The notes: generated from the letters alone by a model not told the origin. Numbered from the stretch's first letter, positions 46,563-59,002 are shown. The stretch is DNA of 64,000 nt from Siphonodentalium dalli (GCA_032622095.1 CP136068.1:182098796-182162795); one strand, 5' to 3'. Made by a program: numbers and translations.

Positions 46563-46852
46563 ATGACAACAATCCTGATGTGAGTCGTTTTTATTTTCTT
46601 CTATTTTATCGTTTATGTTTTGCTTGTTTGTTGGGTTGTTTTCCCATTGTTTTTACTAATTGCAGGTTGGCGTTTGCATTTAAAGCAACAAATAATGCCG
46701 ATTACGCATTGAGAATGTACGTACAGATCGACAATAACAGGATCATGTTTCCAAGTCGCTGGAACACAGCTTGGGATACTTTCCTGACCATCAATTCAGC
46801 TCAACCATTCGCTGTTGGCAAGATTTCCGAAAAGCGGTGGTTCTTCGCTTAG
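46563..46852 (+). CDS. Candidate two-exon small secreted protein gene
   Basis: Exon 1 (46563-46579) starts with ATG and stops at a GTGAGT donor. The intron is 86 nt (46580-46665) with a pyrimidine-rich acceptor ending TTTTTACTAATTGCAG. Exon 2 (46666-46852) completes the split codon in phase and runs to a TAG. The spliced product is 67 residues, begins with a short hydrophobic stretch (MTTILM, then LAFAFKA) and contains YALRMYVQIDNNRIMF. The phase match supports splicing, but the protein is not recognised and upstream exons may exist. Confidence 0.35.
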
Positions 46853-47202
46853 AGGGATCATCATCGGGTTATTGGAACTTACGATATCGGATAATTTATG
46901 GAACCACAGGCAGAGAGAACAATATACTGATGACTGTCGTATGCTTGGGTCCGTGTGGGGCTCCATACGGTAGTTTTATTGTGGCCCTTTTATGACGTGT
47001 GCTGCGCTTGTGGCTCATTAAAGAGCATCCGTCCGTGCATTATCATATATCAGATAATGCAGGCTTACACGACCAAGGTACCTATTGTTTTGCCACTGCA
47101 TTCATCAATTGGGCGACTCGTGTATATAAGAGTGTACATCGGCACATGGTGTTCGCAACATTTCAAGAAGATCCAATCATAAAAGGGTTAAACATATATT
47201 AA
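46771..47202 (+). other. Open region with one TGA, unrecognised
   Basis: The frame is open apart from a TGA at 46993-46995. It reads LRLEGSSSGYWNLRYRIIYG before the stop and DQGTYCFATAFINWATRVYK after it. It overlaps exon 2 of the candidate gene at 46563 in another frame, so at most one of the two is right. Confidence 0.2.
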
Positions 47203-48253
47203 TTCATATGCCTTATGCAAACATACCAGATACTTGTCTTCCATTTCCCTGTCTGCAACATAATTGTACGCATACTCATCTAAGTTTATAAATTAACATC
47301 TTTGTGTTTTATCTTGGATCACGCTGGCTTGTTGTCCATTTTACAATCATATACAAATGCAGGTGATTTACACGTATTTATCGGTAAATTAAAAGTGGTT
47401 ATACCATAACAGTGACAACGTTTTCACAATTATAAAGATCAGCTTATTCAATAAAAGCGAGTACATGTAGCATGTTTGTTTACATCGAAAAGCTAATCCC
47501 GCACTATGCCACGATCGAATGCCATTTTATCAGATGATAAATTATGTGATTAATCATCGAATATAATCTATCGATTGAAGTTGTCGCCAATATCCATTTA
47601 TTATCTCACTTTATTAGTCGAACTTAAGCATGAGAACAGACAAATACTCTAAACACTGCGCTGCAGTATTAGATGCTTTAGTAACATATGTCGGTGTCTT
47701 ATATGGTGTCTAAATAGTCGAATACAACTACAACACAATAATATAATAATGGAACAAATGTTTATACTTGACTATATGCTATGTTTGATTACGGATACCT
47801 GTAGGTTGATGACTGTCTAGCAATATTAAATCTAGTTTCCGTGTATCGCAATATCTGATTCTGGTGTCACATAATTATGTTCCTAACATGAATCGTGCAT
47901 GGCACGTGGTGGAGCAACCACACATGCTGTGCCTCAAATATTTTAATTTTATCGCCGATATGACGCTAACAATAGTGCATGTAACACCAAGCAGTGGTCC
48001 CGACGGAGACGACATGGTGAAACTTGTCGTGGATTGTACAATCATGTCTGGATTCTGGCCCACAAATCCTTAATGATGTAAATGCCGTCAGAACCCTTGT
48101 CATGACTTATTCGTTGGTTTTCATTAAGCACGGTCCCATAACTAATTTCATAATAAAAAGTGAAGTAGTGGATTTCACCCTGTAAATTTAACTATTATGA
48201 ATAGTTAACTTCGGGATGTGCCTAACCTAATCATTGCGTCTTTATATAAATTA
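47203..48253. other. Spacer with one small ORF
   Basis: A 69-codon plus ORF at 47864-48073 (with FIADMTLTIVHVTPSSG and DDMVKLVVDCT) is balanced in composition but starts with a non-ATG codon and has no recognised domain. The remainder is AT-rich and featureless up to the Helitron edge. Confidence 0.35.
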
Positions 48254-49186
48254 CTAGCAGGTTAACCGCCACTGGCGTGGTTGGTCAGAAACATGACAAT
48301 TTTAAATTTTGAATTTAAATTTATTTTATTTTTTTTATTAATGTTTGGTTTTTCAATATTTTACCCGATTTGACCTTGAATTGATAATTGCCAAGGTCAA
48401 GGTCATGTCGGGGTCACAATTTAACCCGTTCATGACACTTCCCGTAGGTAGCAAGTGTGAGCGCAATCGGTTCGAGTCTATAAAGGACACATGCACACAT
48501 ATATATATAATTTGTGGGTACCCGTTTCGAGGTGAAAATCACCTAGGGCGGAAAACTGACCCGATCCGCGTTCATAGGAAGCCCTAAGTACGTAAGAATC
48601 ACACAACACGCATATATATAATTTGTGGGTACCCGTTTCAAGGTGAACATCACCTAGGGCGGAAAAACTGACCCGATCCGCGTTCCTAGGAAGCCCTGAG
48701 TATGTAAGAATCACACAACACGCTCATGTCTGTATAATGACGCAGTGTAGACAGTGCCGTTAACGGTGATTTTGATGATTGGGAGTGGATAAAGGGTGCT
48801 CAGAGCTTCTCCAAAACGCGACAACTACGGTGTCCGTGGGATTTCATCCTTAGATAGGAAGTTTGAACTCAATCGAGCATGCGGAGAGCACTCAAAATAT
48901 TGTTCCCGTATATCTCTGCGTTGCGTTGAATTGCAAACAAACGCTCTTTTTATAGCGACGCGTCATATACAACGCTCATTAAATTATCACTTGATTAACC
49001 ACCGCAGTGCCGTTCCGGTGAATTTGATGATTGGGAGTGGAGAAAGGGTGATCAGAGCTTCTCCAAAACGCGACAACTACGGTGTCCGTGGGTTTTTACC
49101 CTTAGATGGGAAGTTTGAACTCAATCGAGCCAGCCGTTTTCGATTCTATAAAGTACACATATACGGAAGTCTCAAAATATATAGTA
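48254..49186 (-). mobile_element. Helitron unit 4 (3'-most)
   Basis: Starts TACTATATATT, lacking the first four bases of the terminus. Ends CTAG at 48254-48257, followed by T of non-element DNA. Carries a ~108-bp tandem pair (GGGTACCCGTTTC ... CACACAACACGC) at 48489-48720 and a ~250-bp pair (GATGATTGGGAGTGGA) at 48775 and 49025. Confidence 0.75.
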
Positions 49187-50456
49187 CTAGCAGATTAGCC
49201 CGCCACTGGCGGGATTGGTCCCATGGCTTTGGCCGATCCATTAATTTTTGTTTTTCAAGGTAACCCCGTACAGATACACGCCGAAAAAAATATTCCCGTC
49301 CAGAGTTGACAAATAATTATTTTGTTTTTATAAATTTTAAATTGCGGAAAAATTTACCTGATGAAATCCCCCCTTCCTATGAACGACAGACAACGCATTC
49401 TTTGTTTTCTTTTTTTTAACCTGCCCGTACCCGTCCTAATGTCAAGGTCAGGTCGGGTGATAATTTAACCCGTCCATGACACTTCCCGTAGACACCAAGT
49501 TTGAGCTCAATCGGTCCGAGTCTATACAGGACACACACATATATATCATTTGTGGGTACCCGTTTCAAGGTGAAGATCACCTCGAGCGGAAAAACTTACC
49601 CGGTAAAAATCTCCCCCGTTACTTGGAACTCCTAAGTACGAAATTAAGTACGAAATTTCGCCTCGAGACGGTCAATGGAGCCGTATTTATACTCGTCGTG
49701 TATATAGACGCTCAGTACGATAACATTGTATTGGACTGAAAACAAATGCTTCCCGTCGTGAAATCATCTCTCTGCATAATATTTCGAGGGATAAAATTGC
49801 ATTGAATTGAAAACAAACGCCGGCTTCCCGTCGTGAAAATCTCTCTGCATAATATTTCGAGCGACAGGCTACAATCTCTCTGCAGATGCTAATAACGTTG
49901 AATGGTAAACACAACGCTCTTTATAGCGATGCGTCAAAAACAAACGCTCATTAAATTATGACTCGATTAACCACCGCGGTGCCGATTGCGGTAGACGCAA
50001 AGTACGATAACATTGTATTGAACTGAAAACAAACGCGTCCCGTCGTGAAATCATCTCTCTGCATAATATTTCGAGGGATAAAATTGCATTGAATTGAAAA
50101 CAAACGCCGGCTTCCCGTCGTGAAAATATCTCTGCATAATATTTCGAGCGACAGGCTACAATCTGCAGATGCTAATAACGTTGAATGGTAAACAAAACGC
50201 TCTTTATAGCGATGCGCCAAAAACAAACGCTCATTAAATTATGACTTGATTAACCCCCGCCGTGCCTTTGCGGTGATTTGGGAGTGAATAAATGGTGCTC
50301 TTAGCTTCTCCAAAACGCGACCACGGCGTGTCGGTGGTATTTTACACTTACATGCGAAATTTGAGCTCAATCTGTACACGCGTTTTGGATTCTATGAAGT
50401 ACCCACACACATATATACATATATATATATACGGAGTTCTCAAAATATATAGTATA
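49187..50456 (-). mobile_element. Helitron unit 3
   Basis: Starts TATACTATATATT, so it lacks the first TC of the terminus. Ends CTAG at 49187-49190 with a perfect 6-bp hairpin. Contains a ~287-bp direct tandem duplication (49716-50002 and 50003 to about 50275). Confidence 0.75.
49716..50275. repeat. ~287-bp tandem duplication inside Helitron unit 3
   Basis: TACGATAACATTGTATTG recurs at 49716 and 50003, followed in both by CCCGTCGTGAAATCATCTCT, CGCCGGCTTCCCGTCG and GCTAATAACGTTGAATGGTA. The copies differ by a few substitutions and short indels. Confidence 0.85.
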
Positions 50457-51809
50457 CTAGCAGGTTAGCCCGCCACTGGCGGCATTCGTCCCATGGCTTT
50501 GTTCGAAAAAGCAATTGCAACAGGTTCCGAGACACTTGTGCTGCATTTGCAGCAAATTTCGGCAATAGTCAGAAACATGACAATTTTAATTTAATTTTTT
50601 GTTTTTCAATGAGTTAATTATTTTGTTTTTCAATGAGTTAATTGTGCCTTTTTAATTTTTTAATTGAATTTTTTGTTTGTACCCGATTTGTTTTGGTTTT
50701 TCAAGGAGTTAATTGTGCCTTTTTAATTTTGTTTTTCAATTTTACCCGATTTTTTTTGTTTTTCAATGAACCCGTCCATGACACTTCCCGTATTTAGCAA
50801 GTTTGAGCTCAATCGGTTCGAGTCTATAAAGGACACACACATATATATGACACTTCCCGTAGGTAGCAATTTTGAGCTCAATCGGCATTCCCTGTAATTT
50901 CCCAGTCAATATTTAGCAAGTTTGAGCACAATCGGTTCGAGTCTATAAAGGACACACTCATATATATATGACACTTCCCGTGGGTAGCAAGTTTGAGCTC
51001 AATCGGCATTCCTGGAATTTCCTAGTCACCAACGCGGCGTAATTTTGGTACATATATAGAGACCAATTGTCCATCGGCTGTCATGTGTAGTAAATATGTC
51101 TTATAAGCCGACATTGCCGTGGGGATGCCCGTTCCTACACGCGTTTTCGATTCTATGAAGTACCCACATACACACATATATCCGATCGGTCGAGGTGTTG
51201 GTATCTGATGCAAAAGACGAAATTGTGAGTGTTGGTCAATAGTCCCCGTGGTGAACCCCAACGCGACGTAAACATGTGTTGCGTTCTAAAAATAGGAAAG
51301 CACTTTCTGTCTGCTTTCGAGCGATAACGTTTGCGTAAATACGAAATTGTGAGTGTTGGTTGTAACCGGGATTTCTGAGAAGCATTATGCCTATAACTAC
51401 CCCCCCCCCTAAGCCCTGACCTAAGTGTCATACATACTATAACAATGATGTTGTAAGAGTACTACATCCAATAAATCTCCCCGCATAGGAAATGCAGTCA
51501 ATGTTACCGTATAACTCTGCAGATGCGAATAACGTTGAATGGGAAAAAGACGCTCTTTATAGAGATGCGTCAAAAACAAACGCTCATTAAATAATCACTT
51601 GATTAACCCCCGCCGTGCCTTTGCGGTGATTTGAGATTGGAGAACGGGTGCTCTGAGCTCCTCTAAACCGCGACCACGTTCGTGTCGGTGTGATTTGACA
51701 CTTACATAGGAAGTTTGAGCTCAATCTTTACACGCGTTTTGGATTCTATGAAGTACATACATACATATATACGAAGTCTCAAAATATATAGTATAGATAT
51801 AGATATAGA
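50457..51809 (-). mobile_element. Helitron unit 2
   Basis: Begins TC directly after the CTAG of unit 1 with no intervening base. The 5' TCTATA motif is expanded (TCTATATCTATATCTATAC). Ends CTAG at 50457-50460 with hairpin CCGCCAGTGGCGG. Contains repeated TTTGAGCTCAATCGG segments near 50805, 50868 and 50988. Confidence 0.75.
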
Positions 51810-52971
51810 CTAGCAGGTTAGCCCGCCACTGGCGGCAATCGTCAGAAACATGACAATTTTTAAGTTTTAATTTTTTTTAATTAAATTGTTTTGTTTTTCA
51901 ATGAGTTAATTGTGCCTATTTAATTTTTCGTATCATGGCTTTGTTCGAAAAAGCAATTGCAACACCTAGGTGTACAATTTCGTCGAAATCAGCGAGTTTT
52001 ACCCTATTTGACATTGAATCGATCAGTAGGCTTCAATATTCGACACGGCAATTGACTGCCGTGGGCCACGGACTGCCGTAACAGTTGATAACATGTTCAC
52101 ATTCGGCGGATCGGGCACTGCGGTCAGTCAAAAAACATAACGCGCACCCTATAACTCCATATCACTAACGTACGCGGCATTGAAAGGGTCAGGTTAACTT
52201 CCGCCTGGACCCACGTGGCGTGACGTAATTCACAACCACGTGTATTTACCTCGAAAGTGTTAAAATTGCGGGACCGCGACACACACAATGGCCCGATAAT
52301 GGGCACACGTTCCCTGGCATTTCCCAGAAGATATTCATGGGGAGGTCAAGTGACCAATTTTGAAATTTGCTGGTCGCATTCGTCTGTATGTCTGAGGAAT
52401 TCTCGGCTAGATATTGTTACCAACCTGACATATTTAAATTAATCCCGCCGTGGCCCCCATCACCAACGGCAACGCGACATGTGCTGCGTTCTAAAAATAG
52501 GTCGATTGCAGTGGATTCGTACAGATGACGAAATATGAGTGCGACAAATAATATTGTTTGATCGAAAGCATTTGAATTAATACGTCGCAAAACTCGCCTT
52601 GATGTTGGCTAATAGATATTTGTCCCTGCTAGGTGTTGGGGAATGTCGTCACACAACACGCTCATGTCTGCATACAGTCTTACACGCACACGCCGAGACC
52701 CAGACGTAGGAATGACATCAGGCATATATATACGCTCTTTATCAACTACTATGCGATAGGAACGCTCTTTAACTATCAACGCGATTAACCCCCGCCGTGC
52801 CTTTAGGTGATTTTGGGAGTGGAGAACGCGTGCTCTGAGCTTCTCCAAAACGCCGCGACGACGATTCCCATTTTTTTTACATTTAGATGGGAAGTTTGAA
52901 CTCAATCGAGCGAACCGTTTTCGATTCTATGAAGTACATAAATATATATATATATATATATAGCTATATAG

Positions 52972-53009
<38 letters not shown>

Positions 53010-53034
53010 GAAGTCTCAAAATATATAGTATAGA
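51810..53034 (-). mobile_element. Helitron unit 1 (5'-most)
   Basis: 5' end TCTATACTATATATTTTGAG at 53034; 3' hairpin and CTAG at 51810-51813. A long (TA)n expansion lies near its 5' end at 52939-53008. It carries the family segments GAACTCAATCGAG and ACCCCCGCCGTGCCTTT. Confidence 0.75.
52939..53008. repeat. (TA)n microsatellite
   Basis: About 70 bp of almost pure TA with two GC interruptions (TAGCTATATAGC) inside the 5' part of Helitron unit 1. Sister units have a much shorter tract at the same place. Confidence 0.9.
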
Positions 53035-53517
53035 TAGATCAGAACACACGCGAGACACGAGAGATGCCATGGGATGATTGTCCAAACTGTGATCTAAGAC
53101 TTGGTAACGCACTTTACATTTCATTCCAGATCTACACTGACGGAATCCTGCTGATGAACGAGACTCACAGACTCACACCATTCTCCAATGCTAACTGCGT
53201 CCACTTTTTCTCTACCGACCAATACGGAAAACCCCTCATATTCGACATCACGTTCCTGTAGGGAAACGTGCGAGGCCGTGAGAAGAAGCAGCTCATTGAA
53301 ATCTGACATTAATCATTTCATGACGGGAATCACACCATTATCCATGGCTAACATCTGCCATGTGTTCAGTGGTGAAAACCTGTCATATCTCACATCATGT
53401 TCCAGTAAGAAATTGCAGAATAAAATTTACTTTCATCTGCACAGAAGTTGACATGATTTTTACCAGGGAGCCTTACTTCCTCCTGGGGGATTCTTTGCCC
53501 ACAGCTCAGGAGGTGCT
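53035..53517. other. Spacer between Helitron array and LINE-C
   Basis: Holds a plus ORF of 65 codons at 53064-53261 (with ALYISFQIYTDGILLMNE), preceded in part by an acceptor-like CATTTCATTCCAG at about 53117-53129. Could be an exon fragment; not recognised. Confidence 0.3.
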
Positions 53518-55412
53518 CTCTGTCTTACCAACAATACTAACATCTCAACGCAGAGGAGAAAAATATACCGGGATATGGGATCACCATGTCGACAGCCACG
53601 CCCTAATTTAAAACTTTGTGATATGTGACCGTTAATCAGTATAGACGAAATAGCGTCTTCATATAGATTGGCCATCCGTTTTTTTATGGAATCGCCATAT
53701 TCGACACAAATTGAGGCATTATGTATGAACGACTTTTTCGAAGTCTACTAGGATTAGGACTCCAGGCTTATCGTGGGCTTTCGCTTGATGCATTATGTCA
53801 TATATGAGCCTTGTATTGTCTCCAATGTACCTGTCAGCAAGAAAACCTGTTTGGTCAGAATTAATTATACCGGAGGACGCGTTTAAGCCTGTATGCGGTA
53901 CACGATGAGGGGAGTTTATAAGTTGTGTTCAAAAGAGAGATGGGACGCCAGTTTTTCAATAATTGGCGGGTTTTGTCCTTCTTTGGAATAAGTGTTATAA
54001 TACCATGTTTGTGTGTGGTCGATAATTCTCCCACTGAAAATGAATCGTTAAGTGAGTCTGTCACAATGGGCCTCAGATCAGACCAGAACATTTTGAAGAA
54101 TTCATATGTGTAACCTGATGGTCCCGCGCCTGTACAGTTTTTCGATTGTTTTAGTGCATGTGTCAATTCTTGTAAAGTTAGCGGACCCTCAATTATCGAT
54201 GTTAGAGATGGGGTAAGCTTGGGAGTTTCAGAATGTTTTAACATTTGGTTTAGATCTTGATCAGAAGTATATTTGAATAAAGAGTTTGATAGAAATGTTG
54301 AGCTTCCGACATGATTCTGTCTTGCGTTGTCAAATTATTACCGTTGTTATATGTCAAACTGGTGAGGGTTTTGGAAATATAGTTATGTTTTTTTAAATTC
54401 AGAAAATATTTTGTGGGATTTTCTCCTTCCTCGACCCATTTCGATCGGGACCTAATCATAGCACCACGATTGCTCTCTCTCTCTCTCTCTCTTCGTATTT
54501 TTTCTAATTCAGATTCAGTTTTTTCCATGTTTTCCAAGAGCTTCTGCTTACATTCGAGACTTTGTGATGGGTTGTTCTGATCAAATAATATTCTGTTTTT
54601 CTTTTCAGAGAGGAGTTTTTAAGATGTTCCCGTTTACGGTTCGCACATAACTTTATAGTTTCTCCCCTAATGTCTAACAAACTGGCATCTAAAAGAAGTC
54701 TCTTATTGATATTACTTGAAACTTTACGTTCACATTCATCTTCTACATATGAGTAGCCATAACGCACTTTATTTTCTTCTATGATCCTTTTAACTAAGTC
54801 GCAATATTCCTTGCTATGTAAACTAGAGTTATTGAACTTCCAAAACCCATGGCCAGTTTTCATGTTGCTAACTGTTATTTGATAAGAGATAATTGAGTGA
54901 TCGGATTTATATCCCGGTATTATCTCGGGTCCCGTGTTTGATAAATTGAGGAGTTCCGAGGAAACTAAAAAATAGTCCAGCCGGGGACTTTCTTCTCCGT
55001 GTGAATCGGGTTTCATTGGCATTGTAGATTCTCCAAATGTCGATTAGTTCGAGGCTATCGATAAGATTTTTACCATCATTTTTTGCACGTGGGTTGTTTT
55101 CTTGTTTATAGTTATAAGTATCAAGATTCTGATTTTGAACGAGATTCCAATTGCCACACATTATAATCTGGGTATTCCCAATTTTGCCGAGTATTTTTTT
55201 CAAGTTAGAGTAGATGTCAGGGTTATCCTCGTTTTTCGATAATAATATCCAGTGTAATGAAATTTATACTTGGATCTCGTTGGATCTGATACAGTTTGAA
55301 GTCAAAATTATTTTGGAATAAAATAGCTACTCCTTTCGATTGAGACAAATTAACAAAACGAAAATAAATAATACATTCATTCCAGTTGACGATTGTGTCA
55401 TAAGACAGCATC
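53518..55412 (-). pseudogene. Tx1/L1-like LINE ORF2 fragment, copy C
   Basis: Same clade as LINE-B. Minus order: QSKGVAILFQNNFDF (55414-55223), endonuclease part with CGNWNLVQNQNLDTYNY where GDWN is expected (Asn codon 55150-55152), RLDYFLVSSELLN and PGYKSDHSII, the linker with SKWVEEGENPTKYFLNL, RT start KNWRPISLLNTTYK, and ILVDFEK directly followed by a deletion of motif A, then INGHISQSF and GCRHGDPISRYIFLL. Frameshifts occur near 55020-55210, 54540, 54260, 53885 and 53730. The 5' part is missing beyond about 55412, and the 3' part is lost at about 53518 before YADD. Confidence 0.8.
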
Positions 55413-56595
55413 AACCACCTAACAGCGGTTTTAATAGTATTAACGCTGTCCCGTGGGTCACACAGCCTGCCATTCCCTCACACATATCAGTATAGTATTT
55501 TAAAGCTTTGAACAATGTTATTGTTGTTGCTGTTGGAAACTTTACAGCCATAAGACAATGTACCTTTAAATGCACTTTGAGTTTTTAGGAATCTTAGATT
55601 ATACCAATCTCTGTCAAATTAAAGTATGGTTCCAAGGTGACAAAAATAGGACGACAGACATGTGAGTTACCTTTATTCGTTATACGATTGTCACCTAAAA
55701 AAGATACATCTAATTCGTGGAATGTATACATATTTAGATCCGATATTTCTTTGGCACTAATTACTACCGAGAATACGTGATAAATATCCTTTAAATTGTA
55801 GAAATAAAGAGCGTTTTTGTTTTGTTTTTCTTTGTGGAAAGCTTAGCTCGGCTATTGGTTTTCTATAAATTTTGTGATTTTTTTTTCGAGTAAAAGAGGT
55901 TAGCATATAAGGAAACTTCGAGTATTTATCAAACGATATATTTTACCTGCATTACAAACGAAGCACGTCCATTTAACGTGCTAATAAGTGGAGTCGGTGC
56001 ATTGGTTTTGTGTCTTACCTAACAGGAATGGCAGGCTCTGTGATCCACATTCTCAGCTGAAAGTGTTTTGAATCTTTTTTGGAAACATGAGTAGATGTCA
56101 AGTTTTTTTTATACCTTTCTACGTCATTATACAGTATCGGGCTATCAATTATGTTGTTGCAGATGGTAGTGAAAAGCTATTACAATACACAGTTCCGAAC
56201 AGTCTCCTTGAACCCAGATGTTAAGTAATGCTGAGTCATATACCTGCTGTCATGTTATAGGCGCTTCACTAGAGGAATCAGGGAGCTAAATGTGTTCCTG
56301 AGTCGAGGAGCTAGTGCACCGTGGAATGCTGGAGGAGAAGGTAACTGTCGAATGACCTTCACCTGTTACACGTGGCGCGTTATTAAAAGATGAAATCTTG
56401 TTTATTTGATTTGTGCTTCATATATAAATAATTTAAATTGGTGAATTAATGGGGGAATGGCTCTTTATGAGTGGGAAATTTATTTAACTAGCTGCTGTAG
56501 TTCTGTGTTTTTCCAGATACAATTTGGCTTTTGGATAGCCCTGTCATAAACTTGGGGATTTATTTTAAAATGTAATCACATGACCTATGATTTTC
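55413..56595. other. Spacer, no supported gene
   Basis: AT-rich unique DNA. Near 56210 a short stretch (ATGTTAAGTAATGCTGAG) loosely recalls 5S rRNA but does not extend. Confidence 0.45.
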
Positions 56596-57362
56596 TTGCA
56601 TTTTCGTGATCAACTGTTGTCAATCTAGCAGGGTTAAGAGTGGCCTGCTTGCTTACATTCAGTGAATTTGGCTGAAAATTTAACAGTGTCGTCTATGGGA
56701 AACCATTTAGTTCAGTTATTCCTATCAGAAAACAATTAATTCTACGAAATTTCACGTCAAGCCACGATGAGTTGTTATTTTCATAGTTTCTTATTTTCAA
56801 ATAATAATGGCAGGTATGTTAAACAGACAGTATGCCCTGCCATCTGATATAATTCCATGCCCGAGGCTTTATCTTATGTTGTATCATTATATTTAGATAT
56901 ATCCATTGATTTATTGTTGCTTCGTGTTGCTACTATAGTATTTTTAGTTGTCAAATAATTTACTCAAATTTGTATTATAAATTGCCAAATTATCCATGAA
57001 AAGAGTTAAAATTGGACATGATGTCACTCTCAAAATGTAGATTAACATTTAATCTAGTAATATTATGGTGTATAAGGGAATTTCGCATATTTCAGTTTTT
57101 ACGAGATACATCAACTGGTCAAATATTTTTGTTTGGCTTCATTTTGACTTTTGACCCTAATTTTCAGGAGGCCTCATATTGAAAAAATCAAACCAACACT
57201 GCCCAATATATCTCAAGTTATGATTTGTATTGCCTTTTGGTGATCAACTAGTGTCAATCTGGCTGGGTAAACATCACTGGAGTGGCCTGCATGCTTAAAT
57301 TCAGTTAATTTGGATGAAACACTGTCGTCTATGGGAAAACATGTAGTTCAGTGATTCCTAGA
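56596..57362 (+). repeat. Pair of ~133-bp direct repeats
   Basis: 56596-56727 and 57229-57362 share GTGATCAACTxxTGTCAATC, GAGTGGCCTGC, TTCAGTxAATTTGG, CACTGTCGTCTATGGGAAA and TAGTTCAGT, about 80% identical by eye. The 500 bp between them have no gene. Confidence 0.75.
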
Positions 57363-59002
57363 GCGGCGTACACTTATCAAACAACCAGTTTCCAATTTCT
57401 CGTCTGGGTACGATGAAACGACAACCTTGCTCAATGGTCACAACCTGGCGCAATATTTGAAACAGCATGTGGTTTTGTATAGCACACACCGATTAATCCG
57501 ACCATGCCACTGTTGCGGAGACGATAGGCCATCGGCGGGCGCGCACGCCGGTGCGTTTGCACCATTACAATTCGTACACTCTAACTATGAACTGGGCCAT
57601 CACGGTTTACATTTTGTTTTACAAAATTGATCTGTGCACGAGTTATTCCAACTGGAGTGGCCACTCTTTCTACTTCCACACAGAGTACGTGAGTATGTGT
57701 GACACCATTGAAGCAATTGACATTTCCTGAATTGTGTTCAAGTACGAACAGAGACAGGGGTTTGAGTGACACCACAACAAGAACAACAATTATAGGGGAA
57801 ATATCAAAACTTCAATCGGAGATTCTAAAGAGTTGAACAACTGTACACGTTCAAAGACGGATTGATTTAAATCCACGCTGCTGTGCTTATTGATCTGAGA
57901 AAACTTATGCCACCGTCCCTATAATTCATACAGTAGAACAGAGTCCCTCGTGCTCATTTAGACTTTAGATAATAAATCATATTGCTGTGTAGTCATCACA
58001 TAGGAAACGTTCCGATAATAAGTTCAACAAACGACCATTGGTTTAACTGTCTTATTATCTAAACATTTTCTCTCAATAAATGAGGCTAACTTCTGCACTT
58101 GTATTTATCTGTCGTCTGCTTCTATCATCTAACATAATCCAAACGAATAACAAATCATTCCAATGTACATTTTATGACCGACTAGGAGAAACCATTTAAT
58201 ATAGAAAGGTCAGCAGCTCTCAGTTCCCAATGTTAAGCTTGTGATACATCTCCTGGCCCACACGTAAATCTAGCGCACATACTTGCGTAAAACGCATCCG
58301 TTTTCGTCGACAATTTTCAATTGACCAGGACACATACCTGCGTCAACGATTATTTGATACGACAATCGGATGCGAACAATGCATACTACCAACATTTTTG
58401 TAGTATGCGTCATCGGATACAATTTTCGTAACAGAATAATCAATTCCAATTATGACGTAATGCTGGGCATGCCTCTCCCTGATTACCTGCAACCACATAT
58501 TTAACACCAACAGCAGATGCAGTGGGGTTTCGATTCACAACCAATACCACATTCGCCATATAATATGGGATAGCAAGTGCACTCTAGGTCACAATGCTTC
58601 AGTGAACTTATGACAAAATATTTGATTACCGAATCGATGAGTATATCTAATGTACAGAAAAAACTGAGCATTCCTATTGCAATATGGTAGTTTGAATAAT
58701 TTCCATGCACAGGTATTGTTTTATTACTGTAGGTTGAAACTTCAAATGAAAGCTTTTTGAAAATTTTATAAGTTTTCACATCAGGTTTAAAGTCTGTTCA
58801 TGATTGTTTGTTGATAATGTTTTGGAAATAAAAATAAATAATTCTCAAAATATGAACTTATCTTATTCATATTGTTGATGGCCAGACTTTGTCGCGGACA
58901 TAAGACTTCTATCACATTAATTAGGTTTATCGTTATTGCTGGTGCAATGGGATGAAGCATCTGGGCAAATTGTTCTCTGTTCAATCTGAAGTACCCTACA
59001 TA
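57363..59002. other. Spacer, no supported gene
   Basis: Includes a small hairpin (GCATACTAC ... GTAGTATGC) near 58378-58408. ACACATACCTGCGT near 58328 recurs in the foldback element at 59656. Short ORFs are unconvincing. Confidence 0.4.

Larger units (their letters stand above)
48254..53034 (-). mobile_element. Head-to-tail array of four non-autonomous Helitrons
   Basis: On the minus strand each unit ends with a short hairpin (CCCGCC-AGT-GGCGGG or close), eight bases (CTAACCTG or close), then CTAG, followed by T. The array begins TCTATACTATATATT at 53034, preceded by A. These are the textbook Helitron termini (5' TC, 3' hairpin plus CTRR, A/T target). The 3' ends are at 48254, 49187, 50457 and 51810, and each is followed at once by the 5' sequence of the next unit. 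Units are 0.9-1.35 kb with no Rep/helicase frame, hence non-autonomous. Confidence 0.8.

Noticed and set aside
56190-56260. 5S rRNA-like stretch (ATGTTAAGTAATGCTGAG)
   Set aside because: Only about 18 bases resemble the 5S internal promoter region; no match to the rest of 5S on either side, so no RNA gene or 5S-derived SINE can be claimed.
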